A stretch of DNA of 64,000 nucleotides from Clostridiales bacterium UBA6114 (GTDB taxonomy: Bacteria > Bacillota > Clostridia > Oscillospirales > Butyricicoccaceae): positions 1 to 64,000 of the forward strand of contig DIWE01000016.1 of assembly GCA_002423435.1 (NCBI GenBank). Direction: 5' to 3'. Each line of letters opens with the position of its first letter. Positions within the stretch are counted from its first letter, which is position 1. Below the pieces are notes generated by a model that had not been told where the DNA came from, did no database searches, and worked only from the letters and a program-made list of their open reading frames with translations. Of this stretch, positions 27,107 through 36,183 are shown in pieces. The position numbers and the translations under genes are program-made.

Positions 27107-27135
27107 TTGAGAAATTAAGTGTGATCAATTATAAT
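27107..27135 (+). promoter_or_regulatory. Candidate rnf promoter
   Basis: TTGAGA and TATAAT with a 17-base spacer, about 210 bases before rnfC. The transcript would carry the long inverted repeat in its leader. Confidence 0.5.
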
Positions 27136-27152
27136 TATTGCTGTGTGTACAG

Positions 27153-27236
27153 GCAATGCTGGGGTCTGTCAAAATACATATGCGGCTCGCGTTTTGAGCT
27201 TTCCAGACAAATGTACTTTGACAGACCAGGCATTGC
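27153..27236. repeat. 84-bp inverted repeat (MITE-like) in the rnf leader
   Basis: The arms GCAATGC...TCTGTCAAAATACAT and ATGTACTTTGACAGA...GCATTGC pair over about 27 bases with one mismatch and small bulges, around a loop of about 30 bases. It is not followed by a T-run. It may be a miniature mobile element or a leader hairpin. Confidence 0.55.
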
Positions 27237-27343
27237 GCCATTTATGCATTTTGCCGGAGAAACCCTGCCCGTCCCGGGCGGAAGCAAAAGCTTAATAGGC
27301 CGGAATGCAGATGGCATCAAGTAAATAAAAGAGGTGAATCCCT

Positions 27344-28654
27344 ATGGCTTATACCTTTCGCGGCGGAGTACATCCCGATACGAAAAAAGCCGCGACAAGT
27401 CACAAGCCCATTGAGGAGCTGAAAGCTCCGGGAATCGTAGTCCTTCCGGTATCCATGCACATCGGCGCCCCCTGCGAGCCGGTTGTCAAGGTGGGCGACA
27501 TTGTGGATCTCGGACAAAAAATCGCGGACTCCCAGGCATTTGTCTCCGCACCGATCCACGCAACTGTTTCCGGGAAAGTAATCGCGATAGAACCGCGGCT
27601 TCATCCGGGTGGGGCGAAAATGATGTCCGTCGTGATTCAGAACGATTATGAAGACCGGCCGCATCCGTCCATAAAGCCCAGAGACTATGAGCACCTGTCG
27701 AGCGAAGAACTGATCGCGATCATACGCGAAGCCGGCATTGTCGGCCACGGCGGCGCCGCGTTTCCCGCGCATGTCAAGATCAAATCGGGAATCGGGAAGG
27801 TAGACCATCTGATTATCAACGCGGCCGAGTGCGAGCCGTATATCACGTCCGACCACAGGATCCTTTTAGAGCGCGCCGACCAGGTGATCGGCGGCATTAC
27901 GATCCTCATGAAGGTATTGGGACTCGACGAGGCGACCATCGGCCTCGAAACAAATAAACAGGATGCAATCCCCGCGCTGAAGGAAGCGATCGGCGGTCGC
28001 CAGGACATCAAAATCCATCCGTTAAAACCAAAATATCCGCAGGGCGCCGAAAAACAGCTGATCAACGTGGTCACTGGCCGTGAGGTGCCTTCCGGGAAAC
28101 TGCCCGCCGACGCGGGTGCCGCTGTTTTCAACGTCGCCACCTGTTGCGCCGTTTTCAACGCGGTGACACAGGGCATGCCTGTCATGCGGCGCGTTGTGAC
28201 GGTTTCGGGGTCGGCGATAGCCAATCCGAAGAACTTAGAGGTACGGATCGGGACCCCGCTCGAGTCGCTTGTTGAGGCCACCGGCGGGTTTAAAGAAGAA
28301 CCCAACAAGGTCCTGATGGGCGGACCCATGATGGGAGTCGCGCAGTTTTCACTGGAAGTCCCGGTCATAAAGGGCACCAATGCGATTCTTGCCTTTTGCG
28401 AGGATGAGAACAACGATTCCCGGTCGACGGAGTGCATCCGGTGCGGAAAATGCGTTGCCGCCTGCCCGATGAACCTTCTTCCGACTTATTTATATATGTA
28501 CAGCGAAAAAGGGAAGCTTGAAGAATGCGAAAAGTACGGGGTGCTCGACTGCATCGAATGCGGCTCGTGCAATTATGAATGTCCTGCAAGGCTCTACCTT
28601 GTGCAATCCTTCAGAACCGCAAAGCAGCGCATTCTGGAGGCGCGCAGGAAATGA
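27344..28654 (+). CDS. rnfC: Rnf complex subunit C
   Basis: A 436-residue subunit of the ion-pumping ferredoxin:NAD+ oxidoreductase. It opens with YTFRGGVHPDTKKAATSHK, a clostridial RnfC start, then a biotinyl-like barrel, an NADH/FMN-binding domain (GIVGHGGAAFPAHVK), an SLBB region and two 4Fe-4S motifs (CIRCGKCVAACPMNLLP, CIECGSCNYECPARL). RnfC is the soluble subunit that meets NAD(H). First gene of rnfCDGEAB, behind GAGGTGAATCCCT. Confidence 0.96.
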   Translation: MAYTFRGGVHPDTKKAATSHKPIEELKAPGIVVLPVSMHIGAPCEPVVKVGDIVDLGQKIADSQAFVSAPIHATVSGKVIAIEPRLHPGGAKMMSVVIQNDYEDRPHPSIKPRDYEHLSSEELIAIIREAGIVGHGGAAFPAHVKIKSGIGKVDHLIINAAECEPYITSDHRILLERADQVIGGITILMKVLGLDEATIGLETNKQDAIPALKEAIGGRQDIKIHPLKPKYPQGAEKQLINVVTGREVPSGKLPADAGAAVFNVATCCAVFNAVTQGMPVMRRVVTVSGSAIANPKNLEVRIGTPLESLVEATGGFKEEPNKVLMGGPMMGVAQFSLEVPVIKGTNAILAFCEDENNDSRSTECIRCGKCVAACPMNLLPTYLYMYSEKGKLEECEKYGVLDCIECGSCNYECPARLYLVQSFRTAKQRILEARRK

Positions 28655-28666
28655 GAGGGATAAAGA

Positions 28667-29662
28667 ATGATTGAGATGAAAAATGTCGTTGTGTCCTCTT
28701 CCCCGCATGTCAGGAATGAAAAAGACACCCGTTCCATCATGGTCGATGTCATCATCGCCCTGATGCCGGCTCTTGCACTCGGGGTTTTTGTTTTCGGGCC
28801 GAGAGCGCTGACCGTTACGGCGGTAAGCGTCGCGGCGGCCGTGTTCTTTGAATGGCTTTATGAGAAATTATTGAAGAAACCCTATACCATCGGGGATTAC
28901 TCCGCGGTTGTAACGGGAATTTTGCTTGCCTATAACCTGCCGGTCACCGTTCCCCTCTGGATTCCCATTATTGGCACGGGCTTCGCGATCATCCTTGTAA
29001 AGCAGTTGTTCGGCGGACTCGGCAAAAACTTTATGAACCCGGCTCTGGCCGCACGCGCATTTTTGTTTTCCTGGCCCGTCCTTATGACGACGTGGGTCAA
29101 ACCGCATACCGCGCTGTCGCTGTTTACCACACCGGTGGACGTGGTCACGGCGGCGACGCCGCTGGCTCAGATGAAGCTAAACGGCGCGCTCCCTAACGCC
29201 TCCGTTCTGGACATGGCGCTCGGGCAGATCGGCGGGTGCCTGGGCGAGACTTCCGCGCTGGCGCTTTTGGCCGGCGGGCTGTATCTCGTTTACCGCGGAG
29301 TCATCACCCCCCGGATTCCGGTTGCATACATAGGAACGGTTGCCGTCCTTACCTTCTTTTTCCCGCGCGGCAACGACCCTGTTTTGTGGATGGCAAGCAG
29401 CCTGTTTTCCGGCGGACTGATGCTCGGCGCCATTTTTATGGCGACCGATTATTCAACGTCTCCCGTGACAAAGACGGGACAATGGGTCTTTGGGATCGGC
29501 TGCGGACTGATTACCGTCTTTATCCGTTATTTCGGAGCTTATCCGGAAGGCGTTTCCTACTCGATTCTTGTGATGAACGCCACCGTCTGGATGATCGACA
29601 AATATACAAAGCCCTTGAAATTCGGTTATGAGCGTAAAAAAGGGGGGGCTAAAAGCAAATGA
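28667..29662 (+). CDS. rnfD: Rnf complex subunit D
   Basis: A 331-residue integral membrane protein with about nine helices. The motif VDVVTAATPLAQMK carries the threonine that takes covalent FMN. Other marks are GGLGKNFMNPALAARAFLF and TDYSTSPVTKTGQ. It lies 12 bases after rnfC, and its stop overlaps the rnfG start (ATGA). It forms the ion path with RnfE, RnfA and RnfG. Confidence 0.95.
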   Translation: MIEMKNVVVSSSPHVRNEKDTRSIMVDVIIALMPALALGVFVFGPRALTVTAVSVAAAVFFEWLYEKLLKKPYTIGDYSAVVTGILLAYNLPVTVPLWIPIIGTGFAIILVKQLFGGLGKNFMNPALAARAFLFSWPVLMTTWVKPHTALSLFTTPVDVVTAATPLAQMKLNGALPNASVLDMALGQIGGCLGETSALALLAGGLYLVYRGVITPRIPVAYIGTVAVLTFFFPRGNDPVLWMASSLFSGGLMLGAIFMATDYSTSPVTKTGQWVFGIGCGLITVFIRYFGAYPEGVSYSILVMNATVWMIDKYTKPLKFGYERKKGGAKSK

Positions 29663-30273
29663 ACGGCAAAGAAAAAATTTCAAAAGCCGGCGGAGAGAAG
29701 AAAGACGGAAGCGGGATTGCAAGACTTGGGCTGGTCCTTTTTTCCATCACCTTTGTCGTCGCATTGCTTTTGGGAGTTACCAACGCGATGACAAAAGACC
29801 GCATCGCACTGGCAAAGGAGCAGACAACCGCCGACGCGATGAAGCTGGTTCAGACAAACGCCGACGCCTTTACCCCGGTCGACGCGGAAATCGACAATCC
29901 TGTCGTGGCTTCGGTGAGTGAGGCGAAGAAGGGCTCCGATGTTGTCGGATGGTGTGTCAAGGTCGCGCCGAAGGGTTTTGGCGGCGAGATTGAAATGATG
30001 GTCGGCATAAGCCACGACGGTGCGGTCACCGGTGTTTCCATCATATCGATCTCGGAGACGCCGGGACTTGGCTCAAAGGCCAACGACCAGCTTTTCCTCA
30101 ATCAGTATGCGACGAAAAAAGGACAGCTTACCGTCGTAAAGGGTGCGGCAACCGGCGAAAACGATATCCTTGCCCTGACCGGCGCCACGATTACATCAAA
30201 AGCGGTTACAAGCGGCGTTCAGGCGGCGCTTGACTGTGTCGCAAAGCTGCAAACGGAGGGGGTATTGAAATGA
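29659..30273 (+). CDS. rnfG: Rnf complex subunit G
   Basis: A 204-residue protein with one N-terminal membrane helix and an extracytoplasmic FMN-binding domain. The covalent flavin motif is LTGATITSKAVTSGV with Thr as attachment site. VSIISISETPGLGSKAND is the other FMN-domain signature. The stop overlaps the rnfE start, so the two are translationally coupled. Confidence 0.95.
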   Translation: MNGKEKISKAGGEKKDGSGIARLGLVLFSITFVVALLLGVTNAMTKDRIALAKEQTTADAMKLVQTNADAFTPVDAEIDNPVVASVSEAKKGSDVVGWCVKVAPKGFGGEIEMMVGISHDGAVTGVSIISISETPGLGSKANDQLFLNQYATKKGQLTVVKGAATGENDILALTGATITSKAVTSGVQAALDCVAKLQTEGVLK

Positions 30274-30869
30274 GCACCTTTATGAAATTGATGAAAAACG
30301 GCCTTCTGACGGAAAACCCGGTTCTGGTACAGCTGATCGGCATGTGCCCGACCATGGCGACGTCGACGTCGCTCTCAAACGGAATCGGCATGGGGCTTGC
30401 GGCGACAGCCGTTTTGATCTGCTCCAATACCGCTATTTCCCTCCTGCGCAAGGTGATTCCGAATAAAATCAGGATCGCGGCCTACGTTGTCATCATCGCG
30501 GGCTTCGTCACAATGATCGATCTTCTGATGCAGGCCTTTACTCCGGCGCTTTCCAAATCGCTCGGCCTGTTCATTCCGCTGATCGTCGTAAACTGTATCA
30601 TACTCGCGCGCGCGGAAGCGTTTGCTTCAAAAAATACCGTATTGCATTCTGCGATCGACGGACTCGCGATGGGGCTCGGATTTATGTTTGCGCTTTGCAC
30701 CCTGTCCGCCATCCGCGAAATTCTCGGCAACGGAACGCTTTTAGGGTTCCACATCCTGGGAAGCGCCTACCAGCCGGCCATTATCATGATCCTGCCCACA
30801 GGCGGCTTTTTGACGCTTGCGATCGTGATTGCCGTGAAACAAAAGCTCTCGTCGAAGAAGGGGGCGTAA
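30270..30869 (+). CDS. rnfE: Rnf complex subunit E
   Basis: A 199-residue six-helix membrane protein. NPVLVQLIGMCPTMATSTSL is the family start with the conserved cysteine, and VNCIILARAEAFASKNTV lies in the paired helix hairpin. RnfE and RnfA are homologues that together bind a 2Fe-2S or similar cluster inside the membrane. It is followed by rnfA after 3 bases. Confidence 0.96.
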   Translation: MSTFMKLMKNGLLTENPVLVQLIGMCPTMATSTSLSNGIGMGLAATAVLICSNTAISLLRKVIPNKIRIAAYVVIIAGFVTMIDLLMQAFTPALSKSLGLFIPLIVVNCIILARAEAFASKNTVLHSAIDGLAMGLGFMFALCTLSAIREILGNGTLLGFHILGSAYQPAIIMILPTGGFLTLAIVIAVKQKLSSKKGA

Positions 30870-30872
30870 GAG

Positions 30873-31460
30873 ATGTCCATTACGGAAATTTTCAGCCTGA
30901 TGATCGGCGCGATTTTAATTGAGAACTTTATCCTCGTCAAATTCTTAGGGTGCTGCCCGTTCTTGGGCGTGTCCAAAAAAATGGATACGGCGTTCGGAAT
31001 GAGCTGCGCCGTCATCTTTGTCATGACGCTCGCCTCGATCGTGACCTGGATCGTCAACACGTATGTACTGGTGCCGTTTGACCTTCAGTATATGCAGACG
31101 GTCGCCTTTATCCTCATTATCGCGACCCTCGTGCAGTTTGTTGAAATGGTGCTTATCAAAACGATGCCGGCCCTTTACCAGGCGCTCGGCATTTATCTCC
31201 CGCTGATAACTACGAACTGCGCTGTTTTAGGCGTTGCGATCCTGAATATCGACAAGGAGCTGAACCTTTTCGGTTCGGCGCTCTACGGCTTTTCGGGAGG
31301 CCTCGGCTTTACGCTCGCGATCATGCTGTTTGCCTCCATCAGGGAGCGGCTTGAGTTTTGCGACTATCCGAAATCGTTCGAGGGCTTTCCGATCGCGCTC
31401 ATGACGGCGGCGCTCTTGTCGCTCGCGTTCATGGGCTTTCAGGGGCTTAAAATCTGGTAA
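30873..31460 (+). CDS. rnfA: Rnf complex subunit A
   Basis: A 195-residue six-helix membrane protein. IENFILVKFLGCCPFLGVSKK and LPLITTNCAVLGVAILN are the conserved cysteine-bearing helices shared with RnfE in inverted topology. It is coupled to rnfE and followed by rnfB after 44 bases. Confidence 0.96.
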   Translation: MSITEIFSLMIGAILIENFILVKFLGCCPFLGVSKKMDTAFGMSCAVIFVMTLASIVTWIVNTYVLVPFDLQYMQTVAFILIIATLVQFVEMVLIKTMPALYQALGIYLPLITTNCAVLGVAILNIDKELNLFGSALYGFSGGLGFTLAIMLFASIRERLEFCDYPKSFEGFPIALMTAALLSLAFMGFQGLKIW

Positions 31461-31504
31461 ACGTATGCCCGTTATTTCGGGCTTAAATTGGAGTTGATAT
31501 CGAT

Positions 31505-32329
31505 ATGGATCTTCGAAGCATACTATACCCCGTTGTGGCGCTGAGCATGATGGGCCTGCTTTTCGGCGTGCTTCTGGCGTTCGCGTCGAAAATATTTGCC
31601 GTCAAAACGGATGAGCGCCTGCCTAAAATCATCGAGGCGCTGCCGGGGGCCAACTGCGGCGGGTGCGGCTATGCGGGCTGCTCGAATCTCGCGTCCGAGA
31701 TCCTTGCGGGAAACGCGCCGGTAAACGCCTGTCCCGTCGGCGGCGAAAGAACTGCGAACGCGATCGCCGAAATCATGGGCGTCAAAGCGGAAGAAAAAGT
31801 TCGCGCCGTCGCGCATGTAAATTGCCGCGGCGGAAATACTACCAAAAAGAAGTATCGCTATAAGGGGATCGAGGACTGCCTCGCCGCATCAAAGGTAAGC
31901 GGCGGCCCGTCCGAATGCGCTTACGGATGCCTGGGGTACGGCACGTGTGTAAAGGCATGTCCCTTTGGAGCGATTGAAATTAAAGACGGCGTGGCAGTGG
32001 TCGATCAGGAGAAATGCACCGCCTGCAAAAAATGCGTCGCAGCCTGCCCAAGGCATATTATAACGCTTGTCCCGTATCCGGCGGACGTGCATATCAGCTG
32101 CGTGTCCCGCGATAAGGGTGCTTACGTGCGGAATATCTGCAACGTTGGCTGTATCGCCTGCAGGATTTGCGAAAAGAAATGTCCGGCGGGAGCGATTACG
32201 GTTGAAAACAACGTGGCGCGGATCGATTATGATAAATGTATCAACTGCGGCGAGTGCGCGGGCGTGTGCCCGAGAAAGCTGATCACGGACAGGAGAAAAG
32301 TCCCCGAGACCGAAAAGGATCTTGCCTGA
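31505..32329 (+). CDS. rnfB: Rnf complex subunit B (polyferredoxin)
   Basis: A 274-residue protein: one N-terminal membrane helix, then a 4Fe-4S domain (GANCGGCGYAGCSNLASEIL ... NACPVGG), then a run of ferredoxin-type motifs (CLGYGTCVKACPFGAI, CTACKKCVAACPRHI, CIACRICEKKCPAGAI, CINCGECAGVCPRKLI). RnfB takes electrons from reduced ferredoxin and passes them into the membrane part. It is the last rnf gene. Start at ATG 31505; the ribosome site (GGAGTTGATATC) is modest. Confidence 0.95.
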   Translation: MDLRSILYPVVALSMMGLLFGVLLAFASKIFAVKTDERLPKIIEALPGANCGGCGYAGCSNLASEILAGNAPVNACPVGGERTANAIAEIMGVKAEEKVRAVAHVNCRGGNTTKKKYRYKGIEDCLAASKVSGGPSECAYGCLGYGTCVKACPFGAIEIKDGVAVVDQEKCTACKKCVAACPRHIITLVPYPADVHISCVSRDKGAYVRNICNVGCIACRICEKKCPAGAITVENNVARIDYDKCINCGECAGVCPRKLITDRRKVPETEKDLA

Positions 32330-32352
32330 CGCCTTTAAGCAGGGAGGCTATT

Positions 32353-33546
32353 ATGTATTACCGCATTCCGGGACCATACAAAGGATACGGACATGATAAA
32401 CGCAGGAGACGGCTTGTTTTTTTCGCCGTACTTGCCGGGCTGTGCGTTTTAGCCGTTTCGGCGTTTTTTATCCTGCAGAATTATCTTGTTTTTTCAGCGG
32501 ACGGCGTGAGGCTCGAATTCCCTTTCCTTCAGTCGAAAAACCAGAACGACACGACGCCGGGCGATTCGGATGCCCCGCCGCTTGAAGTTGAAACCCCGGA
32601 ACCGGGCGGAACTGAAACACCGCCTAATGAAACGCAGACGCCTCCGGAGGCGACAAATGTGCCGGAGACGGTATTGCACGCCGTTTTGGCGGACGTTTCA
32701 AAGCTCTCGGACGGCGAATACAGGAGAGACCTTATGTCTCTGCCCGGTGTAAACGCCATAGTGGTCGACCTTAAAAATCCCGACGGCAGCGTTACCTACC
32801 GCTCGACGGCGGCAGTCGAGGGCGCGCGCGAAAACGCGTCCGACGCTGTTTCGGAAGCGATCAGGGAGTTTACCGAAAACGGCATTTATGTGATCGGGCG
32901 CATGTCCGCTTTCCGCGACAATATCGCACCGAGAACGGCGATGCGGTCTTCCGCCGTCAAGACGGCGAGCGGGGCCACCTGGCTCGATTATAAAAGTATC
33001 GGCTGGTTTAACCCGTACCGGGAGGGTACGGCGCAGTATTTGAGCGCGCTTGCGAAGGAAGCGTCCGAGCTCGGCTGCAACGAGCTGATGTTTTATAACT
33101 TCTGTTTCCCCATATCCGGTAAAACGGAGCTGATCTCCTATTCGGATACGGAGGGGGTCGACCGCACAACGGCGGTCAACACAGTGCTCGACAAAATAAG
33201 CAAAGCGCTTTCCGGCAGCGACATGGTGCTGTCCGTGACGCCGGAAAATTCCGCCCTCCCGACCGGAAAAGACGAAAAAGCCGGCCAGGATATCAGGATG
33301 CTTGCCGACCTTTCGGGCCGGATATATTTCGACGCATCCGACGCGCAGTCCGAGGCACTGTTTGACTCCCTTAAATGGGATCAGATCGTTTCCGGCGCCT
33401 TTGACGACGGGAAAATCGTTCCCGTTTTGCAGTCGAATGAAAATAACAGGCCGCTGTCGGCCTTGCCCGAAACGGTGATCGACAAATGCGGGTATGTTCT
33501 GGTAAGCGACGACGGCGAATATACGCCCACAAACTTCAGCCAGTGA
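32353..33546 (+). CDS. Membrane-anchored DUF4015-type glycoside hydrolase-like protein
   Basis: A 397-residue protein. The ATG behind AGGGAGGCTATT is chosen, 39 codons inside the longer frame. A basic N-terminus (DKRRRRLVFF) and one membrane helix are followed by a Pro/Thr/Glu-rich linker and a TIM-barrel-like domain of the putative glycosyl hydrolase DUF4015 family: VNAIVVDLKNPDGSVTYRS, GIYVIGRMSAFRDNIAP, DYKSIGWFNPYREGTAQYL, ELGCNELMFYNFCFP. The extracytoplasmic substrate is unknown. A terminator follows at once. It may be read through from rnf, as the gap is only 23 bases. Confidence 0.75.
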   Translation: MYYRIPGPYKGYGHDKRRRRLVFFAVLAGLCVLAVSAFFILQNYLVFSADGVRLEFPFLQSKNQNDTTPGDSDAPPLEVETPEPGGTETPPNETQTPPEATNVPETVLHAVLADVSKLSDGEYRRDLMSLPGVNAIVVDLKNPDGSVTYRSTAAVEGARENASDAVSEAIREFTENGIYVIGRMSAFRDNIAPRTAMRSSAVKTASGATWLDYKSIGWFNPYREGTAQYLSALAKEASELGCNELMFYNFCFPISGKTELISYSDTEGVDRTTAVNTVLDKISKALSGSDMVLSVTPENSALPTGKDEKAGQDIRMLADLSGRIYFDASDAQSEALFDSLKWDQIVSGAFDDGKIVPVLQSNENNRPLSALPETVIDKCGYVLVSDDGEYTPTNFSQ

Positions 33547-33547
33547 C

Positions 33548-33577
33548 AAAAAGCGGCTCAGATAGAGCCGCTTTTTT
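33548..33577 (+). terminator. Terminator after the rnf/DUF4015 unit
   Basis: AAGCGGCTC and GAGCCGCTT pair around AGATA, followed by TTTT; upstream As extend the stem. Confidence 0.88.
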
Positions 33578-33630
33578 ATGGCCTCATTCCACTTTTTTCG
33601 CCGCGCAAGAACAAAATTTACAAAAAAGGA

Positions 33631-33659
33631 TTGACGGGCCCTCCGAGTCGTGGTAGACA
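33631..33659 (+). promoter_or_regulatory. Candidate promoter of the MscS gene
   Basis: TTGACG and TAGACA with a 17-base spacer, 40 bases before the GTG start. Confidence 0.45.
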
Positions 33660-33698
33660 TAAGCATAAGAGGAAATTAAAACAGGGAGCGGTTGAAAC

Positions 33699-34517
33699 GT
33701 GACGGATATCGTTGAAAAAGCCAAGGACTTCATCGGCAGCGCGGGCATCAATATCCTTTATGCGGTTTTGGTCTTCCTTATCGGACTGGCGGTCATCGGC
33801 ATACTCAATAAACTGGTGCGCAAGTGGATCATAAAAACCAGAATCGACCCGATGCTGCACGTTTTTGTCCTGTCCGTCGTAAGGATCACCCTGGTCGTGC
33901 TGCTTGCGGTTTCCTGCGCGGGGATGATCGGGGTCGACGTCACCTCGTTCATCACGGCGCTCGGCGCCGCCGGCCTCGCCGTCGGCCTCGCGCTCCAGGA
34001 TTCCCTGACGAACCTCGCGGGAGGCGTCTTCATCATAGTCGTGAAGCCGTTTACCATAAACGATTATATCGAGGTCGGCTCCGTATCGGGGAGCGTCACG
34101 CAGATCGGGCTTGTTTACACCACGCTGGCGACTGCGGATAACCGGAAGATCCTTATCCCGAACGCAGATATCGCAAAGTCAAAGATCGTAAACTATACCG
34201 CAAATCCCGAACGCAGGCTTGAGCTGGAATTTTTGGTCGGTTATGACGCCGATATCGAAAAAGCCAAGCGCGTTGTGTATCAGGTGGTCAGGGAAAACCC
34301 GCTGTCGCGCCTTGAGCCCGAGCCGATCATCCGTTGCGGCGCGCATAAGGACAGTGCGGTCGTTATCGTATGCAAGGTATGGGTGGAAACAAAAGACTAC
34401 TGGGATCTGAATTTCGACCTGTACGAGCAGGTCAAAGCCGCGTTTGACAGGGAAGGGATCCGGATCCCGTATAACCAGCTCGACGTGCATATCACGGAGC
34501 AAAGGAAAACCACATAA
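33699..34517 (+). CDS. Small-conductance mechanosensitive channel (MscS family)
   Basis: A 272-residue MscS-type channel. GTG start behind GGGAGCGGTTGAAAC. Two N-terminal helices are followed by the pore helix TALGAAGLAVGLALQDSLTN and then LAGGVFIIVVKPFTINDYI, the hallmark of the family, and a cytoplasmic beta domain (IPNADIAKSKIVNYTANPER). It opens under membrane tension to release solutes in hypo-osmotic shock. Alone in its transcript. Confidence 0.93.
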   Translation: MTDIVEKAKDFIGSAGINILYAVLVFLIGLAVIGILNKLVRKWIIKTRIDPMLHVFVLSVVRITLVVLLAVSCAGMIGVDVTSFITALGAAGLAVGLALQDSLTNLAGGVFIIVVKPFTINDYIEVGSVSGSVTQIGLVYTTLATADNRKILIPNADIAKSKIVNYTANPERRLELEFLVGYDADIEKAKRVVYQVVRENPLSRLEPEPIIRCGAHKDSAVVIVCKVWVETKDYWDLNFDLYEQVKAAFDREGIRIPYNQLDVHITEQRKTT

Positions 34518-34526
34518 GAAAAGCTT

Positions 34527-34550
34527 GAGGCTGCCGGGTTCGGCAGCCCC
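34527..34550. terminator. Hairpin between convergent genes
   Basis: GGCTGCCG and CGGCAGCC pair around GGTT between the MscS and ABC genes. No U-tract follows on either side, so termination is plausible but not certain. Confidence 0.4.
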
Positions 34551-34607
34551 AAATCGAATGATAGACGCATTCATATCTCAAAGTCGTCCTTTGCAGGCGG
34601 CACCGTC

Positions 34608-35381
34608 TTATTTTTTCCAGGTGTCCTCCCCGAACCGGTTTAAAAAGGCCCGGATGCGCTCGTTTTTTGGGGAAACGAGGATCTTATCCGGCGGTCCCTC
34701 CTCCAGGACGACGCCTTGGTCCATAAAAATGACCCGGTCCGCGACGTCTCTGGCAAACGCCATCTCGTGGGTGACGACCATCATCGTCATTTTCTCCCTG
34801 GCAAGGTCTCGGATGACCTTCAGGATTTCGCCCGTAAGCTCGGGGTCGAGCGCCGAGGTCGGCTCGTCAAAGAACAGCACCCTCGGCGACAGGGCGAGCG
34901 CCCGCGCGATGGACACGCGCTGCTGCTGCCCGCCGGACAGCTGATAAGGATAATCGTCCGCCTTGTCGGACAGGTTCATCTTTAAAAGAAGCTCCCGCGC
35001 CTTTTGCTCCGCCTGCGCGCGGGGCATTTTCAAAACGTGGACGGGCGCCTCGGTGATGTTTCGCAGCACCGAAAAATGGGGGAAAAGATGAAAATTCTGA
35101 AAGACCAGCCCGGTCATCAGCTGGATTTGGTGCAGCTCGGCGGCGTCGGCATAGCGGCACCCACCGTCCGCCGTGGCCGCCATTTGCAGCCCGCCGACGC
35201 TGATGTCGCCGGAGTCGATCGTCTCAAGCTGTGTGAGGCATCGAAGCAAAGTGGATTTGCCCGACCCGGAGGGGCCGATGACCGCGAGCACCTCGCCCTC
35301 GCGCACCTCGATGGAAATGTCCTTGAGTACGGCGAGGGAACCGAAGCTCTTCTTGATATGGTTTGCCTGAATCACCGTCAT
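34608..35381 (-). CDS. Polar amino-acid ABC transporter ATP-binding protein
   Basis: A 257-residue ATPase of the GlnQ/HisP group. The ATG at MTVIQANHIKKSFG is chosen by family length; the nearest Shine-Dalgarno (AAAGGA) is 12 bases away, so the true start may differ slightly. Walker A is GPSGSGKSTLLRC, the signature is LSGGQQQRVSIARALA, Walker B is RVLFFDEPTSALDPEL, and the switch histidine lies in MVVTHEMAFA. It energises the permease encoded just upstream; it is last gene of the operon SBP-permease-ATPase. Confidence 0.93.
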   Translation of the reverse strand: MTVIQANHIKKSFGSLAVLKDISIEVREGEVLAVIGPSGSGKSTLLRCLTQLETIDSGDISVGGLQMAATADGGCRYADAAELHQIQLMTGLVFQNFHLFPHFSVLRNITEAPVHVLKMPRAQAEQKARELLLKMNLSDKADDYPYQLSGGQQQRVSIARALALSPRVLFFDEPTSALDPELTGEILKVIRDLAREKMTMMVVTHEMAFARDVADRVIFMDQGVVLEEGPPDKILVSPKNERIRAFLNRFGEDTWKK

Positions 35382-35465
35382 GGTTGTGACCATTCCTTTC
35401 CGCTGCGCTCCATGGGACGAGCAACACGCACTGAAATCTTGAAGCTTGAATTCTTCCAAACTTCT

Positions 35466-36104
35466 TTATTGATAATAGTCAAGCCTTTTTTCAGCGAAGT
35501 GGAAGAAGGATTCGACAACATAATTCAAGATGAAATAAATCACGCCGGCGACGACAAGAGGCCAGGTGGAAAATTCGCGGGACGCGGCGCTCGACGCGAC
35601 GCGGAACACCTCCGGGATCGCGATGGTGGAGGCGAGGGCAGTATCCTTGACAAGCGTCATGAATTCGTTCCCCATCGGCGGAAGGATGCGCTTAATGACC
35701 TGCGGCAGGATAATCCGGAAAAAGGTCTGCGCCGGGGAAAAGCCGAGCACGCGGCCCGCCTCATACTGCCCCTTCGGTATGGAGCCGATGCCGCCGCGGT
35801 AAATCTCGGCGAAATACGCTGCGTAATTGACGACGAAGCCGACGATGCAGGCGGTAAAGCGGTCGTAGCTGAAGCCGAAGATATAATAAGGCGCGAAATA
35901 GACAAACATCAGCTGCAGAATCAGCGGAGTGCCGCGCATGACAAGCTGATAAAACCGGACCGGTTCGCTTATAAACCGATGCCTGCTCATCCTGCCGAGC
36001 GCGACTAAAAGCCCGAGCGGCAGGGCCAGAACAAGAGTCAGGACAAAAATCAGCAGAAGCGTCACAAAGCTTGACAGAAAAGCGGCGGTTAAAGCGGGAT
36101 TCAA
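35466..36104 (-). CDS. Polar amino-acid ABC transporter permease
   Basis: A 212-residue HisM/GlnP-type membrane subunit with five helices. The EAA loop is YEAGRVLGFSPAQTFFRIILP, and RFYQLVMRGTPLILQLMFVY is the typical N-terminal region. The start is a TTG: AGGGGG lies 8 bases before the TTG at 36104 and only 2 before the other TTG at 36110, so 36104 is preferred. It forms the pore with the ATPase and receives substrate from the lipoprotein encoded upstream. Confidence 0.9.
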   Translation of the reverse strand: MNPALTAAFLSSFVTLLLIFVLTLVLALPLGLLVALGRMSRHRFISEPVRFYQLVMRGTPLILQLMFVYFAPYYIFGFSYDRFTACIVGFVVNYAAYFAEIYRGGIGSIPKGQYEAGRVLGFSPAQTFFRIILPQVIKRILPPMGNEFMTLVKDTALASTIAIPEVFRVASSAASREFSTWPLVVAGVIYFILNYVVESFFHFAEKRLDYYQ

Positions 36105-36183
36105 ACGCAATACCCCCTTGAAAAAATAGGAGGATATCGCCTGCGATATCCTCCCGGCGGTTCCCCCGACTTAATTAATGGGC

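Larger units (their letters stand above)
26968..27343. other. Intergenic region upstream of rnf
   Basis: No gene is supported. The region holds a promoter for the rnf operon (27107-27135), a long inverted repeat (27153-27236) lying between promoter and rnfC, and a GAGGTGA ribosome site. The small frames on both strands are products of the inverted repeat. Confidence 0.5.

Noticed and set aside
27121..27324. Small frames on both strands with MYFDRP-like ends
   Set aside because: They are produced by the inverted repeat read in both directions, with no coding signal.
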